64,000 nucleotides of DNA, taken from NCBI RefSeq assembly GCF_009905375.1, contig NC_133657.1, positions 3,800,239 to 3,864,238 of the forward strand. Direction: 5' to 3'. The notes below the pieces were generated by a model. The model saw nothing but the letters and a program-made list of their open reading frames with translations. It was not told the DNA's origin and made no database searches. Shown here one piece after another: positions 23,504 through 34,533 of this stretch. This DNA comes from Apium graveolens (lineage: Eukaryota; Streptophyta; Magnoliopsida; Apiales; Apiaceae). Made by a program: the position numbers and the translations under genes. Numbering within the stretch: position 1 is the first letter of the stretch; each line of letters begins with the position of its first letter.

Positions 23504-24653
23504 TGATTCTTAACTTACAAGTTATTTGTTTTCAAATCTGATCGACTCATCGCTACCTTCTAACTTTATTCCTGTTTTTTATCAAATTTTAAATCTTTTT
23601 TTTTTCAATTATTCTAATATTACAATTCTAAAAATTACGAAATATTACATAAAAAATCAAAGAGTTTTTAGTTACGGGAAAATCAAAAGTTAAAAATAGC
23701 TAGAACTAGACGACCACATACTTTTTTTTGTTAATCATTTAATTTTATGCTTACTTTAAGGTAAAAACATTTCATCTTATATTTGGACATATATATATAT
23801 ATTTAAAAAATTGATTATAAATTTATAACTTCTAGTATTAAAAAAAAGAGAATAAAAGAAAATTCAAATTTAGAACGAGATATATGTAGAAACAAATTGA
23901 CAAAAATAACTAATTTTCAAAAAAAAATTAACGAAAATAACAATTCTGAAAAAATGACTAATTTTAGTCGACTGAATATTTCACTGTCAGTTTGGATATC
24001 CTAATTTGTATAAGATATCATCTATATCACATTAATCATTTATATTTAAGAAAAATTATTAATGTACTCGACTTTTCCGAATAATACCAAAATTATAACA
24101 TTTTCCTAACGGAAGTTAACAATAGGGGTACAGTATAGAATGATATAATAGTAGAATGGTGTCATCTGTAAACCAAAACTATTTTATATACCATTTGGAA
24201 AAATCAATTCTAAGAGAGTATCATTAAAAATTTTCCAATATTTTTTTACTAAACTAACACGTTAATTTTAAATAAATTAAATATTAACCGGGCATCGGAC
24301 CGGGACTAAACTACAAAAAATTTATTTACTTAAAAATTAATGATGCTAAACAGTTAACAAAGTGAAAAATAGTTAATGTATTTGAAAATTAGTGGGTAGA
24401 AAATCATGGCAAACAAATGGCGTATATGTCATAAAGTACTGGAGTACTGTTGGTGCCGGGCAGAAACGAAGCGTACGCTACTTTTTGCACGAGTTCCAAG
24501 GAGATAGCTCTCCGATCATCATCCGGCGATTTTGAAGCTTTTCCTTTTATCTCCGGTTAGTAAACTCTTCTCTTATTCTTGGTCGCTGTGTTTGTTCTCT
24601 TGTTTTTTGTATTAGACATGCATGTGTATGTGTCATGTGTTGGTGGGTGTGCA
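23504..24653. other. A/T-rich non-coding stretch, mostly shared with copy 2
   Basis: There is no ORF. 23504-24328 aligns with 63179-64000. 24470-24560 (CTACTTTTTGCACG ... TCTCCGGTTAGT) looks like a short leader exon ending in a 5' splice site and has a diverged match at 33430-33520. Confidence 0.5.
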
Positions 24654-24836
24654 CAGAGAGATAGATAGATAAATAGATAGAGAGAGAGAGGAGAGGGAGA
24701 GAGAGAAGAGAGAGAGAGAGTGAGAGGAGAGAGAGAGAAGAAAGAGAGAAGAGAGAGAGAGAGAGAGAGAGGGATGGAGAGGGAGAGCGAGAGCGAAAGG
24801 GAGAGGGAGAGAGGGAGGGAGAGAGAGATAGATTTA
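24654..24836 (+). repeat. (GA)n-rich low-complexity tract
   Basis: About 180 bases of GA-rich sequence, including GAGA, GGGAGA and GATAGATA runs. The Ser/Leu-rich reading frames on the other strand are a by-product of the repeat. Confidence 0.95.
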
Positions 24837-25085
24837 TTTTGTACTTGCACATATATGTATTGAATACTACTTTCTCTTACTAATTATATGTTAAAAGTAT
24901 GGGTTTAATGTTCTAATTACTTCTTTTTACATCTAGATTTATGTATTATTGAAAGATTTAGGAGATCTGTGGGGATTAATTTTTTATTTTTTTTGAAGAA
25001 ATCTCTGTGGCTAATTGATGGCATAAAAAATTAGATTAGCTCGTGTGAGACGAACTTTAGGTTTTTATTTTGTATGAGCATATTT

Positions 25086-25960
25086 TGTGTATGTGTGTGT
25101 GTTGAACTACGAACTTTAGTGTAAGTGACTGCTTTTTGACATATGTTTAACAGTTTAAAGCGGCTTGAATTGGTCTACATGTATTTTGTCAAGAAAAATC
25201 TATGGTGACTTGAATCTGGTGAACTTAACTTTTTGTTGCACTTGTAGCTTAATCTAGGTAAACGTCACCAGCTAAGTCGAATCCTTAAGTTGGTGAACAT
25301 TGTTGGACGTCATTATTAAAAACAGATAAAACAATCCAGTCTCCTTTTTTTATTCTTTCAAAATTGGTGAAATTTGTTAGGCACGTAATTATTAACACAG
25401 TGTAAGGGTGTCTTTGGTTTTAAGTCCTGAAAAAACAGATAAAAAATCCTTCCTCACCTTTTTTTTTCCTTTCAAAATTGGGGAAATTTGTTAGACACGT
25501 CATTATTAACACAATGTAAGGGTGTCTTTGGTTTAAGTCATGAAAAAACAGATAAAAAATCCTTCCTCGCCTTTTTTTTTCCTTTCAAAATTGGGGAAAT
25601 TTGTTAGACACGCCATTATTAACACAATGTAAGGGTGTCTTTGGTTTTAAGTCATGAAATCCAGTACGCTAGAACTACGTGTCCAAGTAACGGACACATC
25701 TACATTTTGAAAAACACACATGTTTTTAGCCTAAAATAGGTGTCCAGGTCCGAGTGTCCATTTCCGAGTGTCGAGTGTCCGACACGGGTACTCGAAGGTA
25801 AAATGAAGAGTCCGAGTAACATAGATTAACACAATGTAAGGGTGTCTTCGGTTTTAAGTCATGGAAACCAGACATAAAAATCCTGCCACTCTTCCTTCCA
25901 CCGACAGGAGAGGGAAGTGTTCGCTGCTCTGTGAAGCCAGCCTAGCGCAGTGCCATCCTC
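25086..25960 (+). repeat. Tandem duplication unit 1 (about 875 bp)
   Basis: The sequence starting TGTGTATGTGTGTGTGTTGA at 25086 repeats from 25961 at near identity. Inside the unit are sub-repeats of about 114 bases, each starting TTGTTAG(G/A)CACG (25374, 25488, 25601) and ending in a poly-T tract plus CCTTTCAAAATTGG. There is no coding potential. Confidence 0.92.
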
Positions 25961-26874
25961 TGTGTATGTGTGTGTGTTGAACTACGAACTTTAGTGTAAG
26001 TGACTGCTTTTTGACATATGTTTAACAGTTTAAAGCGGCTTGAATTGGTCTACATGTATTTTTGTCAAGAAAAATCTATGGTGACTTGAATCTGGTGGAC
26101 TTAACTTTTTGTTGCACTTGTAGCTTAATCTAGGTAAACGTCACCAGCTAAGTCGAATCCTTAAGTTGGTGAACATTGTTGGACATGTCATTATTAAAAA
26201 CAGATAAAACAATCCAGTCTCCTTTTTTTATTCTTTCAAAATTGGTGAAATTTGTTAGGCACGTAATTATTAACACAGTGTAAGGGTGTCTTTGGTTTTA
26301 AGTCCTGAAAAAACAGATAAAAAATCCTTCCTCACCTTTTTTTTTCCTTTCAAAATTGGGGAAATTTGTTAGACACGTCATTATTAACACAATGTAAGGG
26401 TGTCTTTGGTTTAAGTCATGAAAAAACAGATAAAAAATCCTTCCTCACCTTTTTTTTTCCTTTCAAAATTGGGGAAATTTGTTAGACACGCCATTATTAA
26501 CACAATGTAAGGGTGTCTTTGGTTTTAAGTCATGAAATCCAGTACGCTAGAACTACGTGTCCAAGTAACGGACACGTCTACATTTTGAAAAACACACATG
26601 TTTTTAGCCTAAAATAGGTGTCCAGGTCCGAGTGTCCATTTCCGAGTGTCGAGTGTCCGACACGGGTACTCGAAGGTAAAATGAAGAGGACACGTCTACA
26701 TTTTGAAAAACACACATGTTTTTAGCCTAAAATAGGTGTCCAGGTCCGAGTGTCGATTTCCGACACGGGTACTCGAAGGTAAAATGAAGAGTCCGAGTAA
26801 CATATAACACAATGTAAGTGTGTCTTGGGTTTTAAGTCATGGAAACCAGACATAAAAATCCTGACACTCTTCTG
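25961..26874 (+). repeat. Tandem duplication unit 2 (about 915 bp)
   Basis: Second copy of the unit at 25086-25960. It has an additional internal duplication of roughly 100 bases (the GACACGTCTACATTTTG ... ACTCGAAGGTAAAATG block at 26580-26790), so three levels of tandem repetition are nested here. Confidence 0.9.
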
Positions 26875-27770
26875 CCGTCCTCTTTAGGGACCAGGAACTC
26901 CATTCACCCCAAACAGGCCCAACCTTCTGGAAGAATTCAACCTCCAACCAACTTATAGCTCCCACTTGGGTTACAGGCCTGCACTACAAGACCCAGCTGA
27001 AAGTTTAACCCTTTCACTACAAGTATAAACAAACACAGGCTCTATTCCCTAGACAATGTGGTGGAAACTTTGCTTTCTTTTGTTTTTCGTTTCCGAGTTT
27101 AGTATTCTATAACATACCACACTTAATTAAAAACATTGATTTAAACTAACCTGTTAAAATTTTCAATTTCTTACTTTACATTAATTTGTTTTTTTAAAAT
27201 ACAAATGAGTAGCTGGTTTTGGTTTCAGCATTTTAAATAGGAATTTTGTTTCAAATTCTCGACTAGCTAATCACCAAGTATTTCTTTCCCACGATTGCAA
27301 GTAAAGTTACCTGTTTGCTTGCAGTTGACATGTTATGTAGTATATGCAAAGTGCAAATTATGGTATTGATTTTGCATACTCTAACATCTAATATTTTAAT
27401 TTCAATAGATGATTTATAAAACCTACTGAAATCGTATTGCTCCTGTGCTTCATTGACGATTAGACTTGCAACTAACAATGTCAGTCTTGTGTGGATGATA
27501 GAAGAAAGTCAAAACCTTCACCACTGTATGCAATAATGGTCTGGATGGATGCCAAATAAGCTGAGTGTCACAATGCACTTCTCATTACAATGTTCTTGTT
27601 CAATCTGCTGCTTTTTTGGAGTTGTGACTGGAACAAGTAACGTAGAGAGAAATAACAGATACATTTGCAAGGCATCCAGAAAATGGTTCCTGCCCCCAAG
27701 GAGTAGAATCATCTGCCCCTCCAAAGTAGGTAAAGAAATCACCATTTAACCCTCTTGTTCTTTGGCTTAT
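26875..27770. other. Low-copy sequence without a recognised gene
   Basis: No gene is assigned. The minus strand between 27520 and 27806 has two overlapping open stretches of 65-75 codons (one reading DDSTPWGQEPF). They are short, lack context and were not recognised. Confidence 0.4.
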
Positions 27771-28322
27771 GGTGTGCAATAGTGACCTATAGTATTGAAA
27801 ATACAAGTTAAATACATAATGTTATAATGTTCTATCTATTGCTCGTAATTTTGCTGATAAAAATTAAAGAGTAGGAGAATAATCTGATAGTAAAAATATA
27901 TCTTGGGATTATTCGTGCACATAAACTATCGACACTGTAATTAGATGATTGAAGATTCTTTATGATTGTAATTAATAGATGTGTATAAAGCTTTAGCTTA
28001 CTGTTTCTTTTGATATATCTAATGTTGATATACTGTCCAAGTGTTCTTTCTGGTTGACTCGGGGTGTTTTATAAATGTTAAAGCCTTAGCCTCCATGGTC
28101 AAGAGCTCAAGATTTCGATCTCAATGGACATCCTGCAATTCTCGGTGAATTTTTCCGTTTTAAAACCATCCAAATTGTGTGTATATGTAATTTATATTAA
28201 CAGATATTGAGGGAAATTACTCGGAATTTTTCAGTCACGTGCTTCAAGTAGATATATCTTGTATTACAACTATAGTTTAACCACATAGAATTGGAGGACA
28301 CTTTTTTGAACTACAACTTGCA
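27771..28322 (+). repeat. Diverged repeat unit A of the snRNA array
   Basis: It contains the blocks GTGCAATAGTGACCTATA (27771), TTCTTTCTGGTTGACTC (28044) and CAATTCTCGGTGAA (28133), found again in units B-E. The last 170 bases (from about 28150) match 32110-32328, leading into a U1-derived sequence in both places. Confidence 0.7.
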
Positions 28323-28440
28323 GGGGTGCGGGAAAGCTGGCCACCATGTCACAGATACGGGTAGACCTTAGGTAAGCACCCCTCGTATGTGCAACGGAGG
28401 TCACCAACCTAGGCAATTGGCCTTCATCATGTTTGTTGAT
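28323..28440 (-). pseudogene. U1 snRNA pseudogene
   Basis: On the minus strand this matches the body of plant U1: CATGATGAAGGCC, CCTAGG, GTGACCTCCGTTGCAC and GAGGGGTG...CCTAAGGTCT are all recognisable in the right order, followed by a shortened 3' region ending GCACCCC. The 5' end that pairs with 5' splice sites (ACUUACCUG) is not present and the Sm-site region is deleted or altered. It is therefore a relic about 118 nt long instead of about 160. Confidence 0.8.
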
Positions 28441-28455
28441 CTGTATTCGACGAGG

Positions 28456-29039
28456 GAACATTGATTGCAAGAAAGTGTTATATGCAACTCCTACTGTACA
28501 AAGTAGTATATCCTTGATTGTTTTAAACTGATTTCAACTAAAAGACTTATTTTATCTACTAAGGTGTAGTTTGCTTGTGCTTATTACTGTGAATCATAAC
28601 CGACTTACAAACTGAAATTTAGATGTGTGTGCGCGATAAATTAAAGTAACTTACTAAGTCGGTTACAAGTTGAATTCAGGAAGTAGCTGTTAGATACTGA
28701 ATGTCAGTCTACTAAATTTTTCTCTTCTCTACGAAAACTCGTATTAGGTTTTGTTTTTTTAACGTTTTTTATGCAGTTATGCAGCTTAAGTTAGAATCGT
28801 TAGTAGATTCTTTTCTAAAAGTACAATTACCAGCTTATAAGCTGCGCGATGCACGGGTTTCTTTTCAGTATTTACCAAATTTTTTATCTCTGTCTTGATA
28901 AATTTTTATTATTTTGTTTTAAATATTTTGATAGTTTACTATATTACAATTGGTGTAAGTGATTTATATTGGTTCTAATTGTGTACTTGTAGGATTGTAA
29001 TATTAGTAATAGATTATTCATGTGAAAGTAAACTATTCG
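28456..29039. other. A/T-rich spacer
   Basis: No ORF or RNA gene is seen. A fragment GATGCACGGGTTT near 28847 resembles the Helitron end hairpin half, too little to call. Confidence 0.4.
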
Positions 29040-30110
29040 TGTGCAACAAGGACCTAAGTTATTGATAATACGAAGCTTAATACTTCATGCAATATTCTTG
29101 TTTGCAATGTTTGGGCAACTGCTCCGATATATTCTCTGATAAAAATTAAAGAGCAGGAAGAAAAACGAGAAAGCATGAATAAATTAAGTATAAAGAATTT
29201 TGAATCATAGGTAATTTTTTTTTCAGTCGTAAAGGAATCACATGGTTTTGAAGTTCTGTAAATTTTTAAAACTGCACAAATGCTGTGAAACTTGATCGTT
29301 TTAGCGATAATCTGTGTAATGCTTCTGAGAACTACTAACGCGAGTATTCTTTCTGGTTGACTCAGTGTGTTCAATATACATCCGAGCCTTAACTCTCCAT
29401 GCTCTAGATTTTGGTTTCAATGGACAACATGTAATTCTCGGTGGACTGTTTCTACCTTTTGGAAGTTTATAGGAAGACAATTAAAATACACAAAGGCGTG
29501 ATGATGGGCTGGTTCAAAGAAGCAGTACTGCAAGGTACTCGGAAATTTCTGATTCCTTGGTCAGGTGAAGCATGAGATGGTAACTTATATTTATGTGATT
29601 TAATTACTTTTATCTTATATCATCTTTGCATATCAATCCAGTTTATGTGATTTATTACGAGAAGAAGAGAGGTTGTGTGTGTGTGCGTGTTCTGAAGAAC
29701 ATTAAGATTTTAAAAATGTGATGCTTTTATAACCTCGTATATAATGTTACATCCTATATTGGGGAGAGTAGAATGGTAATTATACTTGGATAAATCAAAT
29801 TTGCATCTTAAATGTTTAGCACATGCAAAGATAAGGAGGGTTTAATGCAGAAAACCAAAGTAAATTTAGGTAAATAAAATTTTGAAAAAATTGACAGCTA
29901 GAGGTGTCTCGAACTGCAAGGGGAAAGCCTCTAAACCACAACATTAGGGAACAGTACGTGCAGATGGGTATAATATTTCTCTGAGCAAAGAACTCCTACC
30001 TAAATCTCCCTGATTGGATGCATCCATCCCACCTTACGGCCCAAACCAGGAAATGCTAGAGAGCTAGCCAGTGGAAATCTAAACTAATACTGTGTAATAG
30101 ATAGAAGTTG
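29040..30110 (+). repeat. Repeat unit B of the snRNA array
   Basis: From about 29310 the unit is closely similar to 32385-33270 (unit D) across 800 bases, including the blocks TTCTTTCTGGTTGACTC, GATGATGGGCTGGTTC, AAGCATGAGATGGTAAC and TGATTGGATGCATCCATCCC. No ORF. What the conserved block near 29900-30080 does is unknown. Confidence 0.8.
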
Positions 30111-30316
30111 TCCATAATCATGCAAAATAGTTACAATAATGACTGTGTCAACTTCATAATTTATAGACCATTGTGAAATATATTATATACGTTGTAACCG
30201 AGTAATCTTTTAAAAAAGTTTTTGGTTTTTATTTAAAGAATTGTATTGAAGCTTGGTTTTTTTTAACGAGCATGAGTGTAATACTTCTGATTGTATATTT
30301 CTCAGTCTCAAGCACA

Positions 30317-30700
30317 ACTGCCGATCAATGTTTTCTTTCTCGTTGACTTGACATGTTCTATAAATGTTTTGCCTTGGCGTCCATGGTCAAGATTCCGATC
30401 TGAAAGGTTGCGATTCTCGGTGAACAATCCATTTTCAGTCTTTGACCTTTTCGAAGTAGGAGACGAAGGCAAATAAAATCGACAAAGGAATGAGGATGGG
30501 CTGGTTCGAAGAAGTGGGACGCTGGTTCGCGTAACATGGTAACTTACATATTTATGCAATCTAAACGTTTACATAGCAATTTGTTGTTCCAAGTTAATGT
30601 CATTTTCACCAAAAAACAAGGGTTAGCTAGGGAGAGTGATATTAGTCTAAACCCCGATAAAAAGTAAAAATCGGTTACTAATTTTGCAAAAAGAAAGTTA
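30317..30700 (+). repeat. Repeat unit C of the snRNA array
   Basis: A shorter, more diverged unit with CTCGTTGACTTGAC (30338), GATGGGCTGGTTCGAAG (30494) and CCAAAAAACAAGGGTTAGCTAG (30609). The last block precedes the U6 fragment exactly as CCGAAAAACAAGGGTCGGCTAG (34179) precedes U6 in unit E. Confidence 0.7.
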
Positions 30701-30728
30701 AAAAAATTTGGACCATTTCTCGATTTGT
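30701..30728 (-). pseudogene. Truncated U6 snRNA relic
   Basis: The minus strand carries the last 27-28 nt of U6 (ACAAATCGAGAAATGG, then TCCAAA and a T-run), but everything 5' of it is replaced or deleted. The parallel context with unit E shows it derives from a U6 gene copy. Confidence 0.8.
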
Positions 30729-30849
30729 TGTTGGAGAGACTTGGACCGTAGGGGACAATTCCGTTCATTTGAATAAAATTTAAGTAAAAATTAGACTAGA
30801 ACTGTAGGGGATAATTCCACTGGAATCTCCCTCCAAAAATGATCGTATG

Positions 30850-31626
30850 CCATTATAAGTAGCGAGCACACGGTATTCTTTAGTAAAAGGCGAAAGAATA
30901 GTTCGCTTTGTGCTCTCTACATGGCTGCGTGAGATGTGTTGGGAATTAGTGCCCCTTTATATTGCTGCGGGAGGAGCATGGTTGCTTGAACTTTTCTATA
31001 TGGGTCTGTTTGGGCACTAAAATATGACCCGGCTTGCTATTGAGAATTCTGCTCCCTTTTGTTTTGTTTTCCCTGCAAATCTGAAAAACAAATCAGCCTT
31101 TTGTCAGAGCTTTTGGGTAAATCACAGTGAAACCGTCACCTTGACGAATCCGTTGCTGGAATTTTACGTCATGTCCTTGCCTCATAGGTGAGCAGGGTGT
31201 GAGTACAAGAAGTTACACGAAGTTACACTACCTTGGAAACACTTCATATAGTCCCCGGAGGCACTCCTAGGACTCATCCGATGCATTTCCCCAAGGAACG
31301 ACCATGACTTTTTTGCCAATTTTCCACGATAAAAAATCCGATTTATGTTTTGGAAAAGAGGACCATAGATATTTTGATTATTTCTGTTTTGCCATGTGGC
31401 ACTGGAAATGAATTAGATAACAAATTTCCTCAATTGTGCTTACTTCCATAAGCCATACTGAAAATTCTGCTCTTGCAGTCATTTCAAATCTTTGATATTT
31501 TCCTGTTGCTTCTCTGCTGATATATTGGAGAGGAATTTACCAGAAATGTTTTGAATAAAATTTACCATTAACCATTAGGAATAAAATTTGCAATAATAAC
31601 CTGAAATGTTTTGAATAAATGATTTG
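30850..31626. other. Spacer downstream of the U2 gene
   Basis: No ORF and no recognised RNA. This includes the region immediately 3' of U2 (on the minus strand); I could not identify a convincing plant 3' box. Confidence 0.4.
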
Positions 31627-31822
31627 GTGGGGTGCGCCAGGCCCGAGCAATAGTGCAACACTTGGGCGACACGTGAAGACCCCAATAGCAAGCTATTGTG
31701 ATGGACCTTCCCCCTTAAAAAATTAATTTAATATCGTGTGGACCGATGGCCCACATATCAGATATTAAACTGATAAGAACAGATACTACACTTGATCTTA
31801 GCCAAAAGGCCGAGAAAGGTAT
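31627..31822 (-). ncRNA. U2: U2 spliceosomal snRNA gene
   Basis: The minus strand reads AUACCUUUCUCGGCCUUUUG from 31822, the invariant 5' end of U2. It continues with the branch-site pairing region GUGUAGUAUCUG, the stem IIa region AUAUCUGAUAUGUGGGCC, an AAUUUUUU Sm-type site and the 3' domain ending near GGCCUGGCGCACCC. Length is about 196 nt, as in other plants. U2 snRNP pairs with the intron branch site in the nucleus. A TATA box and USE lie upstream at Pol II-type spacing. I see no disabling change in the functional 5' half; the 3' domain differs in several positions from the dicot sequence I remember, as is normal between U2 variants. The gene looks functional. Confidence 0.95.
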
Positions 31823-31846
31823 GACTTTATTCTGTGTGTAATTCTG

Positions 31847-31854
31847 TATTTATA
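31847..31854 (-). promoter_or_regulatory. TATA box of U2 gene
   Basis: TATAAATA on the minus strand, centred about 28 bases upstream of the U2 start at 31822. Confidence 0.85.
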
Positions 31855-31886
31855 CATCAGTCCTTATGCCTCTTCCAAATTTATCC

Positions 31887-31897
31887 CAATGTGGTAC
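31887..31897 (-). promoter_or_regulatory. Upstream sequence element (USE) of U2 gene
   Basis: GTACCACATTG on the minus strand matches RTCCCACATCG at 9 of 11 positions, about 65-75 bases upstream of the start. The 32-base gap to the TATA box is the Pol II-type arrangement. Confidence 0.8.
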
Positions 31898-32221
31898 CAA
31901 GGTCTTTGACTTTGACAATACATACACACGGCTTGCCAGCCATATTTATGAAATCACTTGGAATTAGTCCGAGTGGAAACAAATCTTCTGACTATGGTGA
32001 ACTTTTTATTTGGTACAGAGCATACACAAATACCCAAATGAATGAGATATTACAAGAGACGACTAGAACACATCTCGACTAAAATGGCGAACTATATTTG
32101 ACAGTTCCTTGGCGTTTGTAGAATTTTTTTCGTTTTCAACCCATCCAAATTGTGTGTATGTGTAATTTAATCTTAACAGATATCAAGGGAAAATACTCGG
32201 AATTTCAGTCACGTGCTTCAA

Positions 32222-32222
<1 letters not shown>

Positions 32223-32266
<44 letters not shown>
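32223..32266 (+). repeat. (TA)n microsatellite
   Basis: About 44 bases of TA repeat within unit D, absent from the paralogous place near 28250. Confidence 0.95.
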
Positions 32267-32268
<2 letters not shown>

Positions 32269-32328
32269 AGTACAGCTATAGTTTAATCACATAGGATTGG
32301 AGGACACTATTTTGAACTACAACTTGCA

Positions 32329-32367
32329 GGGGTGCGGGAACGCGGGCCACCATGTCACAGATTATGA
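32329..32367 (-). pseudogene. U1 snRNA 3'-end fragment
   Basis: The minus strand reads TCATAATCTGTGACATGG, then GGCCCGCG...CGCACCCC, corresponding to the Sm region and terminal stem-loop of U1. It sits in the same flanking context (GGAGGACACT...CTACAACTTGCA) as the longer U1 relic at 28323-28440. Confidence 0.72.
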
Positions 32368-33429
32368 TTTTGGCTCCACTTGACTGTTTTAGCGATAATC
32401 TGTGTAATGCTTCTGAGAACTATTAATGCGAGTATTCTTTCTGGTTGACTCAGTGTGTTCAATAATCCGAGCCTTAACTCTCCATGCTCTAAATTTTGGT
32501 TTCAATGGACAACATGTAATTCTCGGTGAACTGTTTCTACCTTTTGAAAGTTTAGACGAAGACAAGTAAAATACACAAAGGCGTGATGATGGGCTGGTTC
32601 AAAGAAGCAGTACTGCAGTACTCGGAAATTTCTGATTCCTTGGTCAGCTGAAGCATGAGATGGTAACTTATATTTATGCGATTTAATTACTTTTATCTTA
32701 TATCATCTTTGCATATCAATCCAGTTTATGTGATTTATTACGAGAAGAAGAGAGGTTGTGTGTGTGTGCGTGTTCTGGAGAACATTAAGATTTTAAAAAT
32801 GTGATGCTTTTATAACCTCGTATAAAATGTTACATCCTATGTTGGGGAGAGTAGAATGGTAATTATACCTGGATGGATCAAATTTGCATCTTAAATGTTT
32901 AGCACATGCAAAGATAAGAAGGGTTTAAGGCAGAAAACCAAAGTAAATTTAGGTAAATAAAGTTTTGAAACAGTGCATCGTGGGAGAATTGACAGCTAGA
33001 GGCGTCTCGAACTGCAAGGGGAAAGCCTTTAAACTACAATATTAGGGAACAATACGTGCAGATGGGTATAATATCTCTCTGAGCAAAGAACTCCTACCTA
33101 AATCTCCCTGATTGGATGCATCCATCCCACCTTACGGCCCAAACTTGGAAATGCTAGAGAGCTAGCCAGTGGAAATCTAAACTAATACTGTGTAATAGAT
33201 AGGAGTCCATAATCATGCAAAATAGTTACAATAATGATTGCGTCAACTTCATTATTTATGGACCATTATCCAATCAAAACAAGCTAAAGTTATAAAATTT
33301 TGTTTTTATTGGGTACCCTTGTGTGCCCTTGTGTGCCCGCCATAGAAAAACCGTAGATTAAACATATGAAGTATGTAAGAAGTCTTCTGAAATCCTGTAG
33401 ATGTGCCAAACAGAAATAGACCGTTCTCT

Positions 33430-34373
33430 ACTTTTTGCACGTTTTTCTAGGTGATTAAAAAAATGAAACGCAAGTATCTGATCATCTTCCTGAGATTCTG
33501 AAACTCTTGTCATCTATGGTTAGGAAACACTTTTGTATTCTCTTCGTGCTGTTTATTGAATTGGTCTTATGACGTGCAACACTGACCTATGTTATTGTTA
33601 ATACAAGTGTAATTCTTCATCGTAAGAATATTCCTCGGGAATTCTTGTTATAGTGGAAAAATGGGTTCTTGAGTTTTTTATTCTTAGAATGAAAAAATGT
33701 TGGAAAGGTTGATGGTTTAAGCAATCATTTGTGTTATGCTTCTTATTATATAGTTCTTGAGCAATCTACTCTATCAAGTGTTCTTTTTGGTTGACTCAGT
33801 GCACTCAATATATGTCAAAGTCATGCTCAAGATTTTGGTCTCTCAATGGACAACCTGGAGCTCTCAGTGAATTGTCAATCTTCAATCTTCTTCTTCTTCC
33901 TTTTAGAAGTTGATACGAAGACAAATAAAAAAGACGAAGAGAATGGGGATGGGCTGGTTCCAAATGGTAATTGGATTATTTTTGGAAGTCAGTCAAGACT
34001 ATAACAAATAGAAGAGACCAGAGAAACAGGTATTGAAATTAATCTTAAATTGCTGCTTCTATTATCAAGTGAAGTATGAGAGGGTAACTTGGATTTATGC
34101 AAATTAAGTGTTTTTCATCTTACATCTTGTTTAGATTATGAGTCAGTTGCTCCAAGACCCAAGTTTAAGTGATTTTAACCGAAAAACAAGGGTCGGCTAG
34201 ACAGAGTGTGCGTGCAGTGCTCTCCAAAGATAGCCAACTCAGTCTAATCTGTAAAAAAATGATTGCCAATTAATCGAAAACGGGGATTAAATAGTAAGAG
34301 TGTCTGTTGATCCCCGCCAAAGACGGTCACAACTTATAGTTTAATCCTAAAAAATATTGATTGCTAAATTGGC
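33430..34373 (+). repeat. Repeat unit E of the snRNA array (U6-bearing)
   Basis: It begins with CTACTTTTTGCACG, matching 24470, and contains GTGCAACACTGACCTATG (33572), TTGGTTGACTCAGTG (33788), GGATGGGCTGGTTCC (33948) and ACAAGGGTCGGCTAG (34186). The U6 gene follows on the opposite strand. Confidence 0.7.
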
Positions 34374-34380
34374 AAAAAAA
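34374..34380 (-). terminator. Pol III terminator of U6
   Basis: A run of seven T on the minus strand directly at the U6 3' end. Confidence 0.93.
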
Positions 34381-34426
34381 TTTGGACCATTTCTCGATTT
34401 GTGCGTGTCATCCTTGCGCAGGGGCC

Positions 34427-34458
<32 letters not shown>

Positions 34459-34478
34459 TCGGATGTCCCCGAAGGGAC
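34377..34478 (-). ncRNA. U6: U6 spliceosomal snRNA gene
   Basis: The minus strand reads GTCCCTTCGGGGACATCCGA from 34478 and continues through AAAATTGGAACGATACAGAG, the ACAGAGA box (5' splice site contact), AGCATGGCCCCTGCGCAAGG (U4/U6 pairing region) and ACACGCACAAATCGAG, ending in TCCAAATTTT. It is 102 nt and, as far as I can tell, matches the plant U6 sequence without a change. U6 forms part of the spliceosome's catalytic core. A USE at 34534-34544 and TATA box at 34501-34507, 26 bases apart, give a Pol III-type promoter, and a T7 run ends the gene. It should be functional. Confidence 0.97.
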
Positions 34479-34500
34479 AAATTGATGACCTTCAACTGGG

Positions 34501-34507
34501 TTATATG
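34501..34507 (-). promoter_or_regulatory. TATA box of U6 gene
   Basis: CATATAA on the minus strand, 23-29 bases upstream of the U6 start. Confidence 0.85.
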
Positions 34508-34533
34508 TCGATACTAGTGCAACTTACATTAGC

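Larger units (their letters stand above)
21231..24328 (+). repeat. Large direct repeat, copy 1, right part
   Basis: This resumes the alignment with copy 2 (60926-64000). It contains the end of the family B ORF, the family B LTR, a Helitron 3' end and about 825 bp of shared A/T-rich sequence beyond it. Identity is still high where the window ends at 64000, which corresponds to 24328. Confidence 0.9.
32110..33270 (+). repeat. Repeat unit D of the snRNA array
   Basis: The first part (32110-32328) matches 28150-28322, and the rest (32385-33270) matches 29310-30150, so D joins pieces of what are units A and B elsewhere. A (TA)n tract (32223-32266) replaces the short AGATATATCTTG seen in unit A. 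Confidence 0.8.

Noticed and set aside
24470..24560. Leader exon with 5' splice site of a host gene
   Set aside because: The block is plausible and partly repeated at 33430, but no downstream coding exon is found, so no gene is called.
24547..24852. Ser/Leu-rich open frames on the minus strand
   Set aside because: They are translations of a GA-rich low-complexity tract.
27518..27806. Overlapping short minus-strand frames, one reading DDSTPWGQEPF
   Set aside because: No family recognised, two frames overlap, and there are no splice or promoter signals. Could be a decayed exon but not supportable.
29498..29552. C/D snoRNA-like boxes (GTGATGA and CTGA) in repeat units B and D
   Set aside because: Only 55 bases apart, no terminal stem, and other repeat units lack the boxes.
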